Counted from the first letter of the stretch, positions 8,678 through 17,608 are shown. The stretch is 59,611 nucleotides of DNA from Clostridiales bacterium (GCA_004553545.1 SFLD01000008.1:1-59611), one strand, 5' to 3'. Program-made: numbers and translations. The notes: generated from the letters alone by a model not told the origin.

Positions 8678-9771
8678 CCATCACCAACACCGACATCCTG
8701 GCAAACTCTCCCATCAGCTTTCCCGGCCTCTTCGGGGACTGGGAGTTCACCGCCTCCTCCGTGGCCCTGAACATCGGCCACGGCATCTACTGGTACGGCA
8801 TCATCTTAGGGCTCGGCGTGCTCTTCGGTATGCTCCTCTGCCTGAAGCAGGCCAAGCACTACGGCATCCAGGAGGATAACCTGCTGGACCTGGTCCTCAT
8901 GGGCGTGCCCCTCGGCATCCTGGGGGCCCGGATCTACTACGTTCTCTTCTACCTGGACCGCTTCCGGAATACGGACGGCAGCCTCAACTGGGGCAGCATC
9001 GTGGCCATCTGGGACGGCGGCCTCGCCATCTACGGCACCGTCATCGCGGTCTTCCTCATGGCCTTCCTCTACTGCCGCCGCAAGCACATCCGGCTGGGGG
9101 CCATGACGGACCTCTGCGTCATGGGCCTCATGCTGGGCCAGGCCATCGGCCGCTGGGGCAACTTCATGAACCGGGAGGCCTTCGGCGCGGAGACCACCCT
9201 CCCCTGGCGGATGCGCCTCACCACCATCTATGGCAGCTTTGTGGAGGTCCACCCCACCTTCCTCTATGAGAGCCTCTGGAACGTCCTGGGCCTCTGCCTG
9301 GTGCTCTTCGTCATCTCCAAGGCCCGGCACTTTGACGGCGAGAACACCTGGTTCTACTTCCTCTGGTACGGCATGGGCCGCTTCTGGATCGAGGGCCTGC
9401 GGACGGACAGCCTGTACCTCTTCGACTGGACCTTTATGGGCGAGCCCATCCGGGTCTCCCAGGCATTGAGCCTTGTGATGATCCTGGTGTCCGCTGCCAT
9501 GCTCTTCTATCAGATCCGCATCCGCCATGCCTCCCGGGCCGGCCTCATGGTGAACCAGCTGGCCGCCGCAGCCGCCGCCGGGACAGAAACTGCCGAAAGC
9601 GCCAGCGCCCCCGAGACCGAGCCCTCCCCCGAACCCCAGCCGGAGACTCCCGCCGAGGAAAACGCCCAGCCCGCCCCGGAGAGCGAAAACGCCCCCCAGT
9701 CCGAGGGCGACGCCCGGCCGGAGGCGGAAAGCACCGGGGCGGAAGCCCCCCAGTCCCCCTCCGAACCCTGA
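8674..9771 (+). CDS. lgt: Prolipoprotein diacylglyceryl transferase
   Basis: Integral membrane enzyme that transfers diacylglycerol from phosphatidylglycerol to the lipobox cysteine of prolipoproteins. Its substrates would include the lipoproteins encoded elsewhere in this window. Seven hydrophobic segments and the signature GRWGNFMNREAFG (around residue 155) are visible. The C-terminal ~75 residues (about 290-365) form an unusual Pro/Glu/Ala/Ser-rich, very acidic, probably disordered tail that classical Lgt lacks. The ATGA overlap with the M16 gene shows coupling. A terminator follows. Confidence 0.95.
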   Translation: MTITNTDILANSPISFPGLFGDWEFTASSVALNIGHGIYWYGIILGLGVLFGMLLCLKQAKHYGIQEDNLLDLVLMGVPLGILGARIYYVLFYLDRFRNTDGSLNWGSIVAIWDGGLAIYGTVIAVFLMAFLYCRRKHIRLGAMTDLCVMGLMLGQAIGRWGNFMNREAFGAETTLPWRMRLTTIYGSFVEVHPTFLYESLWNVLGLCLVLFVISKARHFDGENTWFYFLWYGMGRFWIEGLRTDSLYLFDWTFMGEPIRVSQALSLVMILVSAAMLFYQIRIRHASRAGLMVNQLAAAAAAGTETAESASAPETEPSPEPQPETPAEENAQPAPESENAPQSEGDARPEAESTGAEAPQSPSEP

Positions 9772-9780
9772 TCTTTCCCC

Positions 9781-9809
9781 ACGGGAGCGGCCCAAGGCCG
9801 CTCCCGTTT
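9781..9809 (+). terminator. Terminator after lgt
   Basis: A perfect 12-bp stem (9781-9792 with 9796-9807), 3-base loop and short T tract. Confidence 0.8.
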
Positions 9810-9871
9810 CCGTTTCCCCCGCCAGCGGCTGCGGAAAGCCGGATTTTCCCTGCCCGATTTGCATTTTCCCC

Positions 9872-9900
9872 TTGACTTTCTCCCGGTTTTCCGGTAAACT
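9872..9900 (+). promoter_or_regulatory. Promoter of the ylxM-ffh-rpsP-khpA operon
   Basis: TTGACT (9872-9877), 17-bp spacer and TAAACT (9895-9900). The leader is about 50 bp. Confidence 0.8.
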
Positions 9901-9956
9901 ATTTCTAGTTGTAAAGGAATAAAACTTTACAGACTTCCGAACCAGGAGGGGAGCCC

Positions 9957-10322
9957 TTGAAAAATCAGACCTACCGCATGACCATGCTCTTCGATTTCTA
10001 CGGCGAGCTCCTCACCGACCGGCAGAAGGAGTTCTTCGACCTCTACTACAACAACGACCTCTCCCTCTCCGAGATCGCGGAGAACGCGGGCATCTCCCGC
10101 CAGGGCGTCCGGGACGTCATCGTCCGGGCAGAGAACCAGATGCAGGAGATCGAGGACAAGACCGGCCTTATCCGCCGCTTTGAGCAGATGCGCCCCCATC
10201 TGGAGAGCATCGCCCGCTCCGCCGCCGAGATCCGCACCATCAACTACCGGCAGTACGAGAACCCCCGCCTTGCCCAGCTGGCGGACAGCATCGCCGCCGA
10301 GACTGCCGCCCTGAAAGAGTAA
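9957..10322 (+). CDS. ylxM: YlxM family SRP-associated DNA-binding-like protein
   Basis: Small (121 aa) sigma-70-region-4-like helix-turn-helix protein of UPF0122, nearly always encoded next to ffh. In streptococci YlxM binds the SRP and modulates its GTPase activity. The motif LTDRQKEFFDLYYNNDLS and the HTH region GISRQGVRDVI are clear. The start codon is TTG at 9957, chosen because an AGGAGGGG box lies 5-6 bases upstream and the reading frame opens directly into the conserved N-terminus. It ends 6 bp before ffh. Confidence 0.93.
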   Translation: MKNQTYRMTMLFDFYGELLTDRQKEFFDLYYNNDLSLSEIAENAGISRQGVRDVIVRAENQMQEIEDKTGLIRRFEQMRPHLESIARSAAEIRTINYRQYENPRLAQLADSIAAETAALKE

Positions 10323-10328
10323 GAACCT

Positions 10329-11666
10329 ATGGCATTTGAGAGCTTAAGCGAAAAACTGAACGAGACCTTCAAGCGCCTGCGCGGCAAGGGCCGCCTCACC
10401 GAGGCGGACGTGAAGGAGGGCATGCGGGAGGTCCGCCTCGCCCTGCTGGAAGCCGACGTCAGCTACAAGGTCGTCAAGGACTTTGTGGCCAAGGTCACGG
10501 AGCGGGCCATCGGCAGCGACGTGCTGGACTCCCTGACCCCCGCCCAGCAGATCATCAAGATCGTCAACGAGGAGCTCATCGCCCTGATGGGCTCCGAGAC
10601 CAGCAAGCTGGCCTCCGCCCCCCATCCCCCCACGGTGGTGATGATGGTGGGCCTCAACGGCGCCGGCAAGACCACCACCACGGCAAAGCTGGGCGGCCTC
10701 ATGCGCCGCCAGTTCGGCAAGCGCCCCTTGCTGGTCGGCTGCGACGTTTACCGTCCCGCCGCCATCGAGCAGCTGAAGGTGGTGGGCGGCCAGCTGGACC
10801 TCCCGGTCTTTGAGGAGGGCCAGGGCGACCCCATCGAGATCGCCCGGCACGCCATCCGCCACGCCCGGGACCACGGCAACGACATCGTCTTCCTGGATAC
10901 CGCCGGCCGCCTCCATGTGGATGAAGTCCTCATGGACGAGCTCAAGCGCATGAAGGAGGCCGTCCAGCCCACAGAGATCCTTCTGGTGGTGGACGCCATG
11001 ACCGGCCAGGACGCCGTCAACGCCGCCTCCGCCTTTGACCAGGCCCTGGACATCGGCGGCGTCATCCTCACCAAGCTGGACGGCGACGCCCGGGGCGGCG
11101 CTGCGCTCTCCATCCGCTCCGCCACCGGCAAGCCCATCAAGTTCATCGGCACCGGCGAAAAGCTGGACATGATCGAGCCCTTCCACCCGGACCGCATGGC
11201 CTCCCGGATCCTGGGCATGGGCGACATGCTGACCTTCATTGAGAAGGCCCAGAGCTCCTACGACCAGAAGCAGGCGGAAAAGCTGGAGGAGAAGCTCCGC
11301 AAGAACCGCTTCACCCTCCAGGACTACTACGACCAGCTCCAGCAGCTCCGGGGCATGGGCGATCTCAGCCAGCTGGCGGACATGATGCCCGGCAACGTGG
11401 GCCGTCAGCTCCAGGGCGCCAGCATCGACCCCAAGGTCATGGCCCACACCGAGGCCATCATCCTCTCCATGACGCCGGAGGAGCGGGAGAACCCGCAGAT
11501 CCTGGGCGCCAGCCGGAAAAAGCGCATCGCCAAGGGCTGCGGCCTGGAGGTGGTGGATGTGAACCGCCTCTTAAAGCAGTTCGAGGCCATGCAGCAGATG
11601 CTCAAGCAGTTCAACCGGGGCCGTCTCCCCGGCATGCGGGGCGGCTTCCGCCGCAAGCGCAGATAA
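10329..11666 (+). CDS. ffh: Signal recognition particle protein Ffh
   Basis: GTPase of the SRP that binds signal peptides on ribosomes and delivers them to FtsY. Visible in order: N domain (1-~90), G domain with the P-loop GLNGAGKTTTTAKL (~107), DTAGR (~188) and TKLDGDARGG (~245), then the methionine-rich M domain (~300-445) that binds 4.5S RNA and signal sequences. It is 445 residues long, normal for the family. It sits between ylxM and rpsP as in many Firmicutes. Confidence 0.98.
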   Translation: MAFESLSEKLNETFKRLRGKGRLTEADVKEGMREVRLALLEADVSYKVVKDFVAKVTERAIGSDVLDSLTPAQQIIKIVNEELIALMGSETSKLASAPHPPTVVMMVGLNGAGKTTTTAKLGGLMRRQFGKRPLLVGCDVYRPAAIEQLKVVGGQLDLPVFEEGQGDPIEIARHAIRHARDHGNDIVFLDTAGRLHVDEVLMDELKRMKEAVQPTEILLVVDAMTGQDAVNAASAFDQALDIGGVILTKLDGDARGGAALSIRSATGKPIKFIGTGEKLDMIEPFHPDRMASRILGMGDMLTFIEKAQSSYDQKQAEKLEEKLRKNRFTLQDYYDQLQQLRGMGDLSQLADMMPGNVGRQLQGASIDPKVMAHTEAIILSMTPEERENPQILGASRKKRIAKGCGLEVVDVNRLLKQFEAMQQMLKQFNRGRLPGMRGGFRRKRR

Positions 11667-11736
11667 CTTCCGTATATAAGTGCCTCAAGCATTTATAGAG
11701 TATAAAATCAACATTTGAATTTGGAGGAACAGTACC

Positions 11737-11976
11737 ATGGTCAAGATCAGACTGCGCCGTCTGGGCGCCAAGAAGGCTCCTTTCTACCGTGTCGTGGTGG
11801 CGGATTCCCGCTTCCCCCGCGACGGCCGCTTCATCGAGGAGATCGGCACTTACAATCCCTGCGTCTCCCCCGCCGAGATCAAGATCGACGCCGACCGCGC
11901 CAAGGAGTGGATCAAGTCCGGCGCCCAGCCCACCGACACCGTCCGCGCTCTGCTGAAGAAAGTGGACGTCCTCTGA
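11737..11976 (+). CDS. rpsP: 30S ribosomal protein S16
   Basis: Primary 30S assembly protein of 79 residues with the family start MVKIRLRRLGAKKAPFYRVVVADSR and the GRFIEEIGTYNP block. It is preceded by a GGAGGAAC box. The 70-bp gap after ffh is AT-rich and could hold a weak internal promoter, but I see no strong one. It is followed 13 bp later by khpA. Confidence 0.98.
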   Translation: MVKIRLRRLGAKKAPFYRVVVADSRFPRDGRFIEEIGTYNPCVSPAEIKIDADRAKEWIKSGAQPTDTVRALLKKVDVL

Positions 11977-11989
11977 TCGGGGGCACCGC

Positions 11990-12220
11990 ATGAAGGACTT
12001 GCTGCTCTACATTGCCAGGAATCTTGTGGATGATCCTGACGCCGTCACCGTGACTGAGGTGCAGGGCGACCAGGAGCTGACGCTGGAGCTGCGTGTCGCC
12101 CCGGAGGACATGGGCAAGGTCATCGGCCGCCAGGGCCGCATCGCCAAGGAGATCCGCACCGTGGTGCGCTCCTACGCCCAGCGCACCGGAACCAAGGTTT
12201 CTGTGGATATCGTAGACTAA
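11990..12220 (+). CDS. khpA: KH-domain RNA-binding protein KhpA
   Basis: Small RNA-binding protein (76 aa) of the KhpA/YlqC family, which partners with KhpB/Jag and affects cell elongation and division genes in pneumococcus. It is a single KH domain; the nucleic-acid-binding GxxG loop is seen as GRQGRIAKEI. It lies in its conserved place after rpsP. In many Firmicutes rimM and trmD follow directly, but here a strong terminator and an unrelated transporter block intervene. Confidence 0.95.
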   Translation: MKDLLLYIARNLVDDPDAVTVTEVQGDQELTLELRVAPEDMGKVIGRQGRIAKEIRTVVRSYAQRTGTKVSVDIVD

Positions 12221-12223
12221 CGA

Positions 12224-12254
12224 AGAGGGAGCGGGCTTTCCGCTCCCTCTTTTC
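12224..12254 (+). terminator. Terminator after khpA
   Basis: A perfect 11-bp stem (12224-12234 with 12240-12250) and a T-rich tail end the ylxM operon. Confidence 0.85.
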
Positions 12255-12294
12255 TTCTCCCCCGGGATGCCCCCGGGGGATCGTTCTCCCCCTC

Positions 12295-12323
12295 TTGACT
12301 GCGTCACTTTTTGGGTGTAAACT
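12295..12323 (+). promoter_or_regulatory. Promoter of the ABC transporter pair
   Basis: TTGACT (12295-12300), 17-bp spacer and TAAACT (12318-12323), 75 bp upstream of the permease start. Confidence 0.75.
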
Positions 12324-12398
12324 GGCGCAACATTCAACCGAAAAAGCATTCCGCGTCCCGGTGTCCCCCGGGACATTCACCCACCAGGAGGTAGCCCC

Positions 12399-15300
12399 AT
12401 GTTCCGAAAGCAAGCCCTGCAGACCACCCTCCGCACCCCCCGGCGCTCCCTGCTGTTCCTGCTGCTCCTGGCGCTCATCAGCGCGCTCCTGGCCTCTTCC
12501 CTGGGCATGAGCGCGTCCCTGTCCCGGGCGCTGGCCCTCTGCCGGGAGAATTACTCCACCATCGGTCTCGCGGAGTACATCAGCGGCGGATATCCGGAGC
12601 TCTCCGCGCTGGACAGCGCCGCCGGTCAGGCAGCCGATGCCCTGGCCGCCGCCGTGGCCCCGGATGACGCCCTCCTCTACTATGAGCCCACCCGGATGGC
12701 CCTGGGAGACACGGACGGCCTGGCCTCCCGCAAGACCTTCGACGGCGGCGTCCTGGTGCTGCGGGTGAAGCAGCTGGTCGGTGACCCGGCGAATGGCTCC
12801 CAGGACGACTTCTACTACGCCGTGGTGGAGGAGGCCCCTTTCTCCGCCGACGCCACGGAGGGCAAGCTCATCTGCGTTTACACCGAGGATGCCCTGAGCA
12901 TCGGCCGCATCTACCTGGCCCACGGCTCCTTCTTTGACGGCAGCAGCGCCTACCCCAGCTTCGGCCTTGCGCCCTACACCGCGCCGGACGGCTCTCTGAC
13001 CCTCCCCGCCTGTCAGGACATCACCTCCGAGGGTGGCTACACCCTGCCCCAGGACAGCCCCTATCTGACGGTGGCCCAGACCTACGCCGTGGAGAGCCGG
13101 GCCCTGACCCTCTGGTGCAGCGACCATCCCCAGGACCTCTATCCCTTCCACGAAAATGTTCTCACCCTGGCAGAGGGCGATTGGTACACGGAGGGCGGCT
13201 GCCTCCTCTCCCAGTCCACCGCCCAGGCCCTGGGCCTCTCGGTGGGGGACACCTTCCCCCTGCGCACCGCCGCCCGCTCCGATATTCCCTTCTCTCAGAG
13301 CTACCAGGCAGACCGCGGCTTCGACACCGAGACCACCTGCCGGGTGGACGGCCTTTTTGCCGGGTCGGATGACTGGAAGGACATGGTCTTCCTGCCGGTC
13401 TCTGAGGATCTGCCCACCGCCGTGGGGGCCTACACCGTGGGCCAGTTCCGCCTGGTCAACGGCCAGGCCCAGGACTATCTGGACGGTCTGACCCTCCCCG
13501 CCGGGGTCCGGGTCACCGTCTACGATCAGGGCTACGCCGCGTCGGAGAGCAGCCTTGGCACCATGCTCCGCTCGGTGGGCGTCATCAGCGCCGTGTGCCT
13601 TGCGGCGGGCCTTGCCTTCCTGCTGCTCTTTGCCTACCTCCTCATCTTCCGCCAGCAGGGCGTGGCCCTCACCATGAAGCGCCTAGGCGTGGCCCGGCGG
13701 GACATCCTCCGCTACGATGTCTTCTGCACCCTCTTCCCCGCCCTCCCCGGCTGCCTGGCGGGCTTCCTGGTGAGTCTCGCGGCCTGCCAGGCCCTGGAGC
13801 GGGTGGTGGCCGCCGCGCTGGAGGACAGCGGCTCCGCCGACCTCCATTTCAGCAACGCCGCCCTCTCCGTCAGCCGCAGCGCGGCGGAGTTCCTCACCGC
13901 CCCCTCCCCGCTGCTGCTCCTGGCCCTGTGCGCCGCCGTGCTGGTCCTGGCCCTGGCCTTTGGCCTGCTGTTCGGCGTCCTGGCCCTGCGAAGAAAGCAT
14001 CAGCGCCGCCGCTTCCTCCCGGCCCGGGACGGCGCCCGCTCCCGCTCCCTCCGAGGCGGCAGTCTCAAGTACGCCCTCCTCTCCCTGTGCCGGGGCGGCT
14101 TCCGCGCCCTGGTGCCCGTCATTGCCCTGCTCTGCGCCGCCGTGCTCTTCTGCCGCCTGGCCGCCGTCACGGAGAGCGCCCGGACCGGGCTGCAGGCCCT
14201 TCAGCAGGAGAGCTCCGTCCGGGGCTACCTCACGGATATCAGCGGCCGCAGCCTCAGTGGCCTCCTCCTGGATGAGAGCACCGCCCAGGCCCTTGCCGCC
14301 ATCCCCGGCGTCTCGGATGTCACTCTCTGCCGCAGCAATCACTATGACCTCCTCTATGTGGACCACCAGGCCTACACCGACGCCGACGGCTCCCACGACG
14401 GCTATACCGACGGCCCCGGTCCCCATCCCCGGACCTACGGCAGCTACGGCTGGGAGATCTTCATGGACTACCTGCGGAGCCGGGATGAGATCATTTTCAC
14501 CTCCTCCCTCCACGGCGCGCCGGAGTTCCTCTACTCCCAGTCCGTGGAGGTGGAGTACCTCCCCGGCTGGGATGAGTCCTTCCTCTCCGCCCCCCGGGGC
14601 GAGGAGGATGCCTGCATCCTCCCCAGCTCCCTGATGGAGGAGTATCACATCGCCCTGGGGGACACTGTCACCCTGGAGATGCCCGGGAACTTCGATTCCT
14701 TCCTGATGAGCTTCCGGGTGGTGGGCCGCTACGTCCAGGAGGGCGCCGCCAACCACATCTACGCCTCCCTCAACCTCTTCGAACCCTGGACCGGTCAGGC
14801 CTACAAGAAAGGTATCATCTACGTCCAGCGCTCTGTGGGCGGCCGCCTCCACACCACCTTCTACGTCAACGGCCCCATGACCTACCAGTCCGCCACCTTC
14901 ACCGTGCCGGACTGCTCCGACCTGGAGTCCGTGAAAGACGCCCTCTACCAGGCAGGCTTCTCGGAGACCAGCCACCTCCGTTCCCTCCGCTCCTTCGTGA
15001 CCATCAACGATGCCTCCTACCTCTCCGCCCTCCACGCCGCGCAGCAGCGGCTGTGGTACATGGACCGCCTCTTCCCGCTGATCGATGCCCTGGCCGTGGC
15101 CCTGGCCTTCCTGCTGGGGCGGCTGCTGCTGGGCCGCCGGGCGGGGGAGCTGCGGACTCTGCGCAGCATGGGCGTCTCACCTGCCTCCGCTTTCTGGAGT
15201 CTCTATTGGGAGCAGCTTCTCCTGGTGCTGCTGGGCGCGGCCCTGGGCACCGGCGCCTGCCTGCTGCTGGGCGAAGGGAGCCCTGCAGGCGGGGCATGGC

Positions 15301-15401
15301 TGCTGGCCTTCTCCCTCAGCTATCTTCTGGGCGCGCTGGCAGCCATCCGCCGCTCCAACCGCCGTCACATCCTGAAAAACCGCCGTGAACAGGAGGCTTA
15401 A
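12399..15401 (+). CDS. ABC transporter permease, FtsX/MacB-like
   Basis: Large (1000 aa) membrane permease of the FtsX-like family. An N-terminal helix (about 17-36) is followed by a long extracytoplasmic domain (~37-390), then helices near 393-417, 447-465, 505-530 and 568-590. A second extracytoplasmic domain (~600-895) precedes three C-terminal helices (~900-990). This duplicated layout is typical of lipoprotein-, peptide- or antibiotic-handling exporters rather than importers. An AGGAGG box lies 7 bases before the ATG. It is coupled to its ATPase, 2 bp downstream. Substrate unknown; no two-component genes adjoin it. Confidence 0.88.
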   Translation: MFRKQALQTTLRTPRRSLLFLLLLALISALLASSLGMSASLSRALALCRENYSTIGLAEYISGGYPELSALDSAAGQAADALAAAVAPDDALLYYEPTRMALGDTDGLASRKTFDGGVLVLRVKQLVGDPANGSQDDFYYAVVEEAPFSADATEGKLICVYTEDALSIGRIYLAHGSFFDGSSAYPSFGLAPYTAPDGSLTLPACQDITSEGGYTLPQDSPYLTVAQTYAVESRALTLWCSDHPQDLYPFHENVLTLAEGDWYTEGGCLLSQSTAQALGLSVGDTFPLRTAARSDIPFSQSYQADRGFDTETTCRVDGLFAGSDDWKDMVFLPVSEDLPTAVGAYTVGQFRLVNGQAQDYLDGLTLPAGVRVTVYDQGYAASESSLGTMLRSVGVISAVCLAAGLAFLLLFAYLLIFRQQGVALTMKRLGVARRDILRYDVFCTLFPALPGCLAGFLVSLAACQALERVVAAALEDSGSADLHFSNAALSVSRSAAEFLTAPSPLLLLALCAAVLVLALAFGLLFGVLALRRKHQRRRFLPARDGARSRSLRGGSLKYALLSLCRGGFRALVPVIALLCAAVLFCRLAAVTESARTGLQALQQESSVRGYLTDISGRSLSGLLLDESTAQALAAIPGVSDVTLCRSNHYDLLYVDHQAYTDADGSHDGYTDGPGPHPRTYGSYGWEIFMDYLRSRDEIIFTSSLHGAPEFLYSQSVEVEYLPGWDESFLSAPRGEEDACILPSSLMEEYHIALGDTVTLEMPGNFDSFLMSFRVVGRYVQEGAANHIYASLNLFEPWTGQAYKKGIIYVQRSVGGRLHTTFYVNGPMTYQSATFTVPDCSDLESVKDALYQAGFSETSHLRSLRSFVTINDASYLSALHAAQQRLWYMDRLFPLIDALAVALAFLLGRLLLGRRAGELRTLRSMGVSPASAFWSLYWEQLLLVLLGAALGTGACLLLGEGSPAGGAWLLAFSLSYLLGALAAIRRSNRRHILKNRREQEA

Positions 15402-15403
15402 CC

Positions 15404-16063
15404 ATGACCATTCTGGAACTGAACCACGTTGGCTTTCGCTACCGCCCGGACCGCCCGGTGCTGGAGGACGTGAACTGCCGCTTTGAGACCGGGGTGTTCT
15501 ACGCCCTGGTGGGCAAATCCGGCGCCGGAAAGTCCACCCTCCTCTCCCTGATGGCAGGGCTGGACCTCCCCACGGAGGGCGAGATCCTCTTTGAGGGCCG
15601 GTCCACCGCCGGCATGGACCTCAGCGAGTACCGCCGCCGCTACGCCTCGGTGATCTATCAGGACTTTGCCCTCCTGCCGCTGCTGACCGTGCAGGAAAAC
15701 ATCCAGTACCCCATGGCCCTCTGCGGCGTCCCGCCCCAGGAGGCCGCCCAGCAGGCCCGGGAGCTGGCCCGGCGGGTCTCCCTGCCGGAGGAGCTGCTGG
15801 ACCGCTACCCCTCCCGCATCAGCGGCGGCGAGCAGCAGCGGGTGGCCATTGCCCGGAGCCTGACCCTGGACCGCCGCCTCCTGCTGGCAGACGAGCCCAC
15901 CGGCAACCTGGACAGCGATAACAGCGACATCGTCATCGACCTCCTCCGCCGCCTGGCCCACGAGGAGGACCGCTGCGTCATCGTCGTCACTCATGACCTC
16001 TCCGTCATGGACCAGGCGGATGTCACCTACCGTGTCCGGGACCACCGCCTGGAGCGCCGCTGA
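15404..16063 (+). CDS. ABC transporter ATP-binding protein, LolD/MacB-type
   Basis: ATPase partner of the permease, 219 residues. Walker A (GKSGAGKSTLL, ~38), Q-loop (YQDFALLPLL, ~85), the signature ISGGEQQRVAIARSL (~140) and Walker B (LLLADEPTGNLDS, ~162) with the following H-loop (VVTHD) are intact. The DEPTGNLDSDN type is characteristic of the MacB/LolD/SalX exporter group. The gene starts two bases after the permease stop, so the pair is co-translated. Confidence 0.93.
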   Translation: MTILELNHVGFRYRPDRPVLEDVNCRFETGVFYALVGKSGAGKSTLLSLMAGLDLPTEGEILFEGRSTAGMDLSEYRRRYASVIYQDFALLPLLTVQENIQYPMALCGVPPQEAAQQARELARRVSLPEELLDRYPSRISGGEQQRVAIARSLTLDRRLLLADEPTGNLDSDNSDIVIDLLRRLAHEEDRCVIVVTHDLSVMDQADVTYRVRDHRLERR

Positions 16064-16071
16064 AAACCGAA

Positions 16072-16108
16072 AAAAACGGGGAAGCCCACCCGGCTTCCCC
16101 GTTTTTCT
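16072..16108. terminator. Bidirectional terminator between convergent genes
   Basis: A 15-bp stem (16072-16086 with 16092-16106), A-rich on the left and T-rich on the right. It can end both the ABC operon (+) and the permease gene (-). Confidence 0.9.
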
Positions 16109-16111
16109 TAT

Positions 16112-17410
16112 TCACATGCCGTAAAAGACCCAGACCAGCACATACCCGCTGAGCACCGCCACCAGCGTGAAGGGTACGCCGATGCGCATGAACTCCTTGG
16201 GGCTCACGAGATACCCTTCCTTCTCCAGGATGGCTGTGGCCGTGATGTTGGCGGAGGCCCCCACCGGCGTCAGGTTGCCGCCCAGGGTGGCGCCCACCAA
16301 AAGTCCGAAGCACAGCACCGTCTGGTCGATGCCCATGGTGCCGGCCGCTCCGGCCATCACCGGCAGCATGGCCGCGGTGTAGGGGATGTTGTCGATGAAC
16401 GCGGAAAACGCCACCGATGCCCACACCACGATGGTGTAGGTGAGGAACGGGCTCCCACCGCCCACATGGGAGAGGGCCTGGCTGATGTCCGCGATGATGC
16501 CCACCCGGTTGAGCCCGTCGATGACGATGAAGAGCCCCGCCAGCAGCGCCAGCGTCCCCACATCGATGGCCTTCAGGGTCTCCGCCGCCTGGGCAGCCCG
16601 TCCCTGCTTCTCGTCCTCCCGGACCTTCTTCGGCAGGAAGCACTCCGCCAGAAGCCCCACCAGGAAGATGCCCATGCAGATGAAACCGTTGGTCATGGCG
16701 GGCCGTCCGGGGATGAAGGAGGCCAGGATGAGGGCCACCACCGTGCCGCCCATCATCCAGGTGGGGAGGTAGTCCTCCACCACCGTGGGCTGGGCCGGGG
16801 CCACGTAGCCCTCGTCCTTCCGGAAGAGCCACATCATGACAGGCACCGTGGCCAGGGCTCCGATCTGCACGAACCAGAACATGCCGGGCTTTCCCTGGTA
16901 GACGAAGAAGTCCAGGAAATCCATCTTGAGATGCCCCGCCAGCAGCAGCGACGTGGTGTCGCCCACCAGCGTCGCCGCTCCCTGCAGGTTGGAGGACACC
17001 GCGATGGCGATGATGGGTTCCACCGGCGAGATGTTCAGCTTCTTGGCGATGGCGATGCCCACCGGCGCCAGCATCAGCACCGTGGCCACATTGTCCACGA
17101 AGGCCGACACCAGTCCCGCGAAGAGGGCCAGCACGATGATGAGCTTCTTCACACTGGGGATGGCATTCACCAGATGGTCGCTGAGCCGCTCCGGCATCTT
17201 GGAGCGGATGAAGAGGTCCACCGTCCCCATGGTGCCGCAGAGCATCATGAGAACGTTCCAGTCCACGGCCTCCCAGGCCGCCCCCGCCGGCACGATGCCG
17301 ACGCCCACAAAGAGCGCCGCCGCGGCCACCGGCGCGATCCAGCGCCCCTTCGGCAGCAGCAAAAGCAGGGCATAGACGGTGATGAAAGCCACCAAAGCAA
17401 CGGTTTTCAA
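16112..17410 (-). CDS. SLC13/ArsB-superfamily ion permease under manganese-type riboswitch control
   Basis: Integral membrane protein (432 aa) of the ArsB/NhaD/CitMHS (ion transporter) superfamily with 11-12 predicted helices. Two pseudo-symmetric halves carry the re-entrant signatures AFVDNVATVLMLAP (~105) and AFIDNIPYTAAMLPV (~345), each followed by a Gly/Thr-rich stretch (LGGNLTPVGASANI in the second half). The start codon is TTG, 8 bases after an AGGAGG box. It is preceded by a yybP-ykoY-like riboswitch, which suggests a role in manganese or related metal homeostasis. The family is otherwise known for arsenite, dicarboxylate or Na+/H+ transport, so the substrate is open. Confidence 0.85.
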   Translation of the reverse strand: MKTVALVAFITVYALLLLLPKGRWIAPVAAAALFVGVGIVPAGAAWEAVDWNVLMMLCGTMGTVDLFIRSKMPERLSDHLVNAIPSVKKLIIVLALFAGLVSAFVDNVATVLMLAPVGIAIAKKLNISPVEPIIAIAVSSNLQGAATLVGDTTSLLLAGHLKMDFLDFFVYQGKPGMFWFVQIGALATVPVMMWLFRKDEGYVAPAQPTVVEDYLPTWMMGGTVVALILASFIPGRPAMTNGFICMGIFLVGLLAECFLPKKVREDEKQGRAAQAAETLKAIDVGTLALLAGLFIVIDGLNRVGIIADISQALSHVGGGSPFLTYTIVVWASVAFSAFIDNIPYTAAMLPVMAGAAGTMGIDQTVLCFGLLVGATLGGNLTPVGASANITATAILEKEGYLVSPKEFMRIGVPFTLVAVLSGYVLVWVFYGM

Positions 17411-17444
17411 GAAAAATTCCTCCTGTCAGGTGCCGGCGGGCATG

Positions 17445-17570
17445 AAAAAAACGAGACTCCGCCGCAGCAAAAATGCTCGGCAAAAGTCTCGCTGCTCTCT
17501 GGTACCACCCGGGCCAAAAGGCCGTGATGACGAGCCATACCGCGCCAATGGCGCCAGCTACTCCCTTTTT
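17445..17570 (-). promoter_or_regulatory. yybP-ykoY (Mn2+) riboswitch with terminator
   Basis: Read on the minus strand, the leader starts AAAAAGGGAGTAGC and later has AGCAGCGAGACTTTT, matching the two conserved halves of the yybP-ykoY core. P1 pairs AAAAG (about 17567-17570) with CTTTT (17482-17486). Internal stems (GCGCC/GGCGC and GGCC/GGCC) lie between, with CTCGTCATCAC as the L1-like loop. The 3' half of P1 also forms the left arm of a terminator: CGAGACT (17485-17491) with AGTCTCG (17452-17458), then a 7-T run. Ligand binding would thus favour read-through (an ON switch). Confidence 0.8.
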
Positions 17571-17579
17571 CCTCTTGTC

Positions 17580-17608
17580 AGAATACCAGACCCCCACCAT
17601 TCTGTCAA
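17580..17608 (-). promoter_or_regulatory. Promoter of the riboswitch-controlled permease
   Basis: Minus-strand TTGACA (17603-17608), 17-bp spacer and TATTCT (17580-17585). Transcription should start about 10 bases downstream, right at the riboswitch aptamer. Confidence 0.85.

Noticed and set aside
17482..17520. T-box antiterminator (GGGTGGTACC) upstream of the permease
   Set aside because: The sequence resembles the T-box bulge, but the leader is only about 120 bases with no room for Stem I or a specifier loop. The yybP-ykoY core explains the whole leader.
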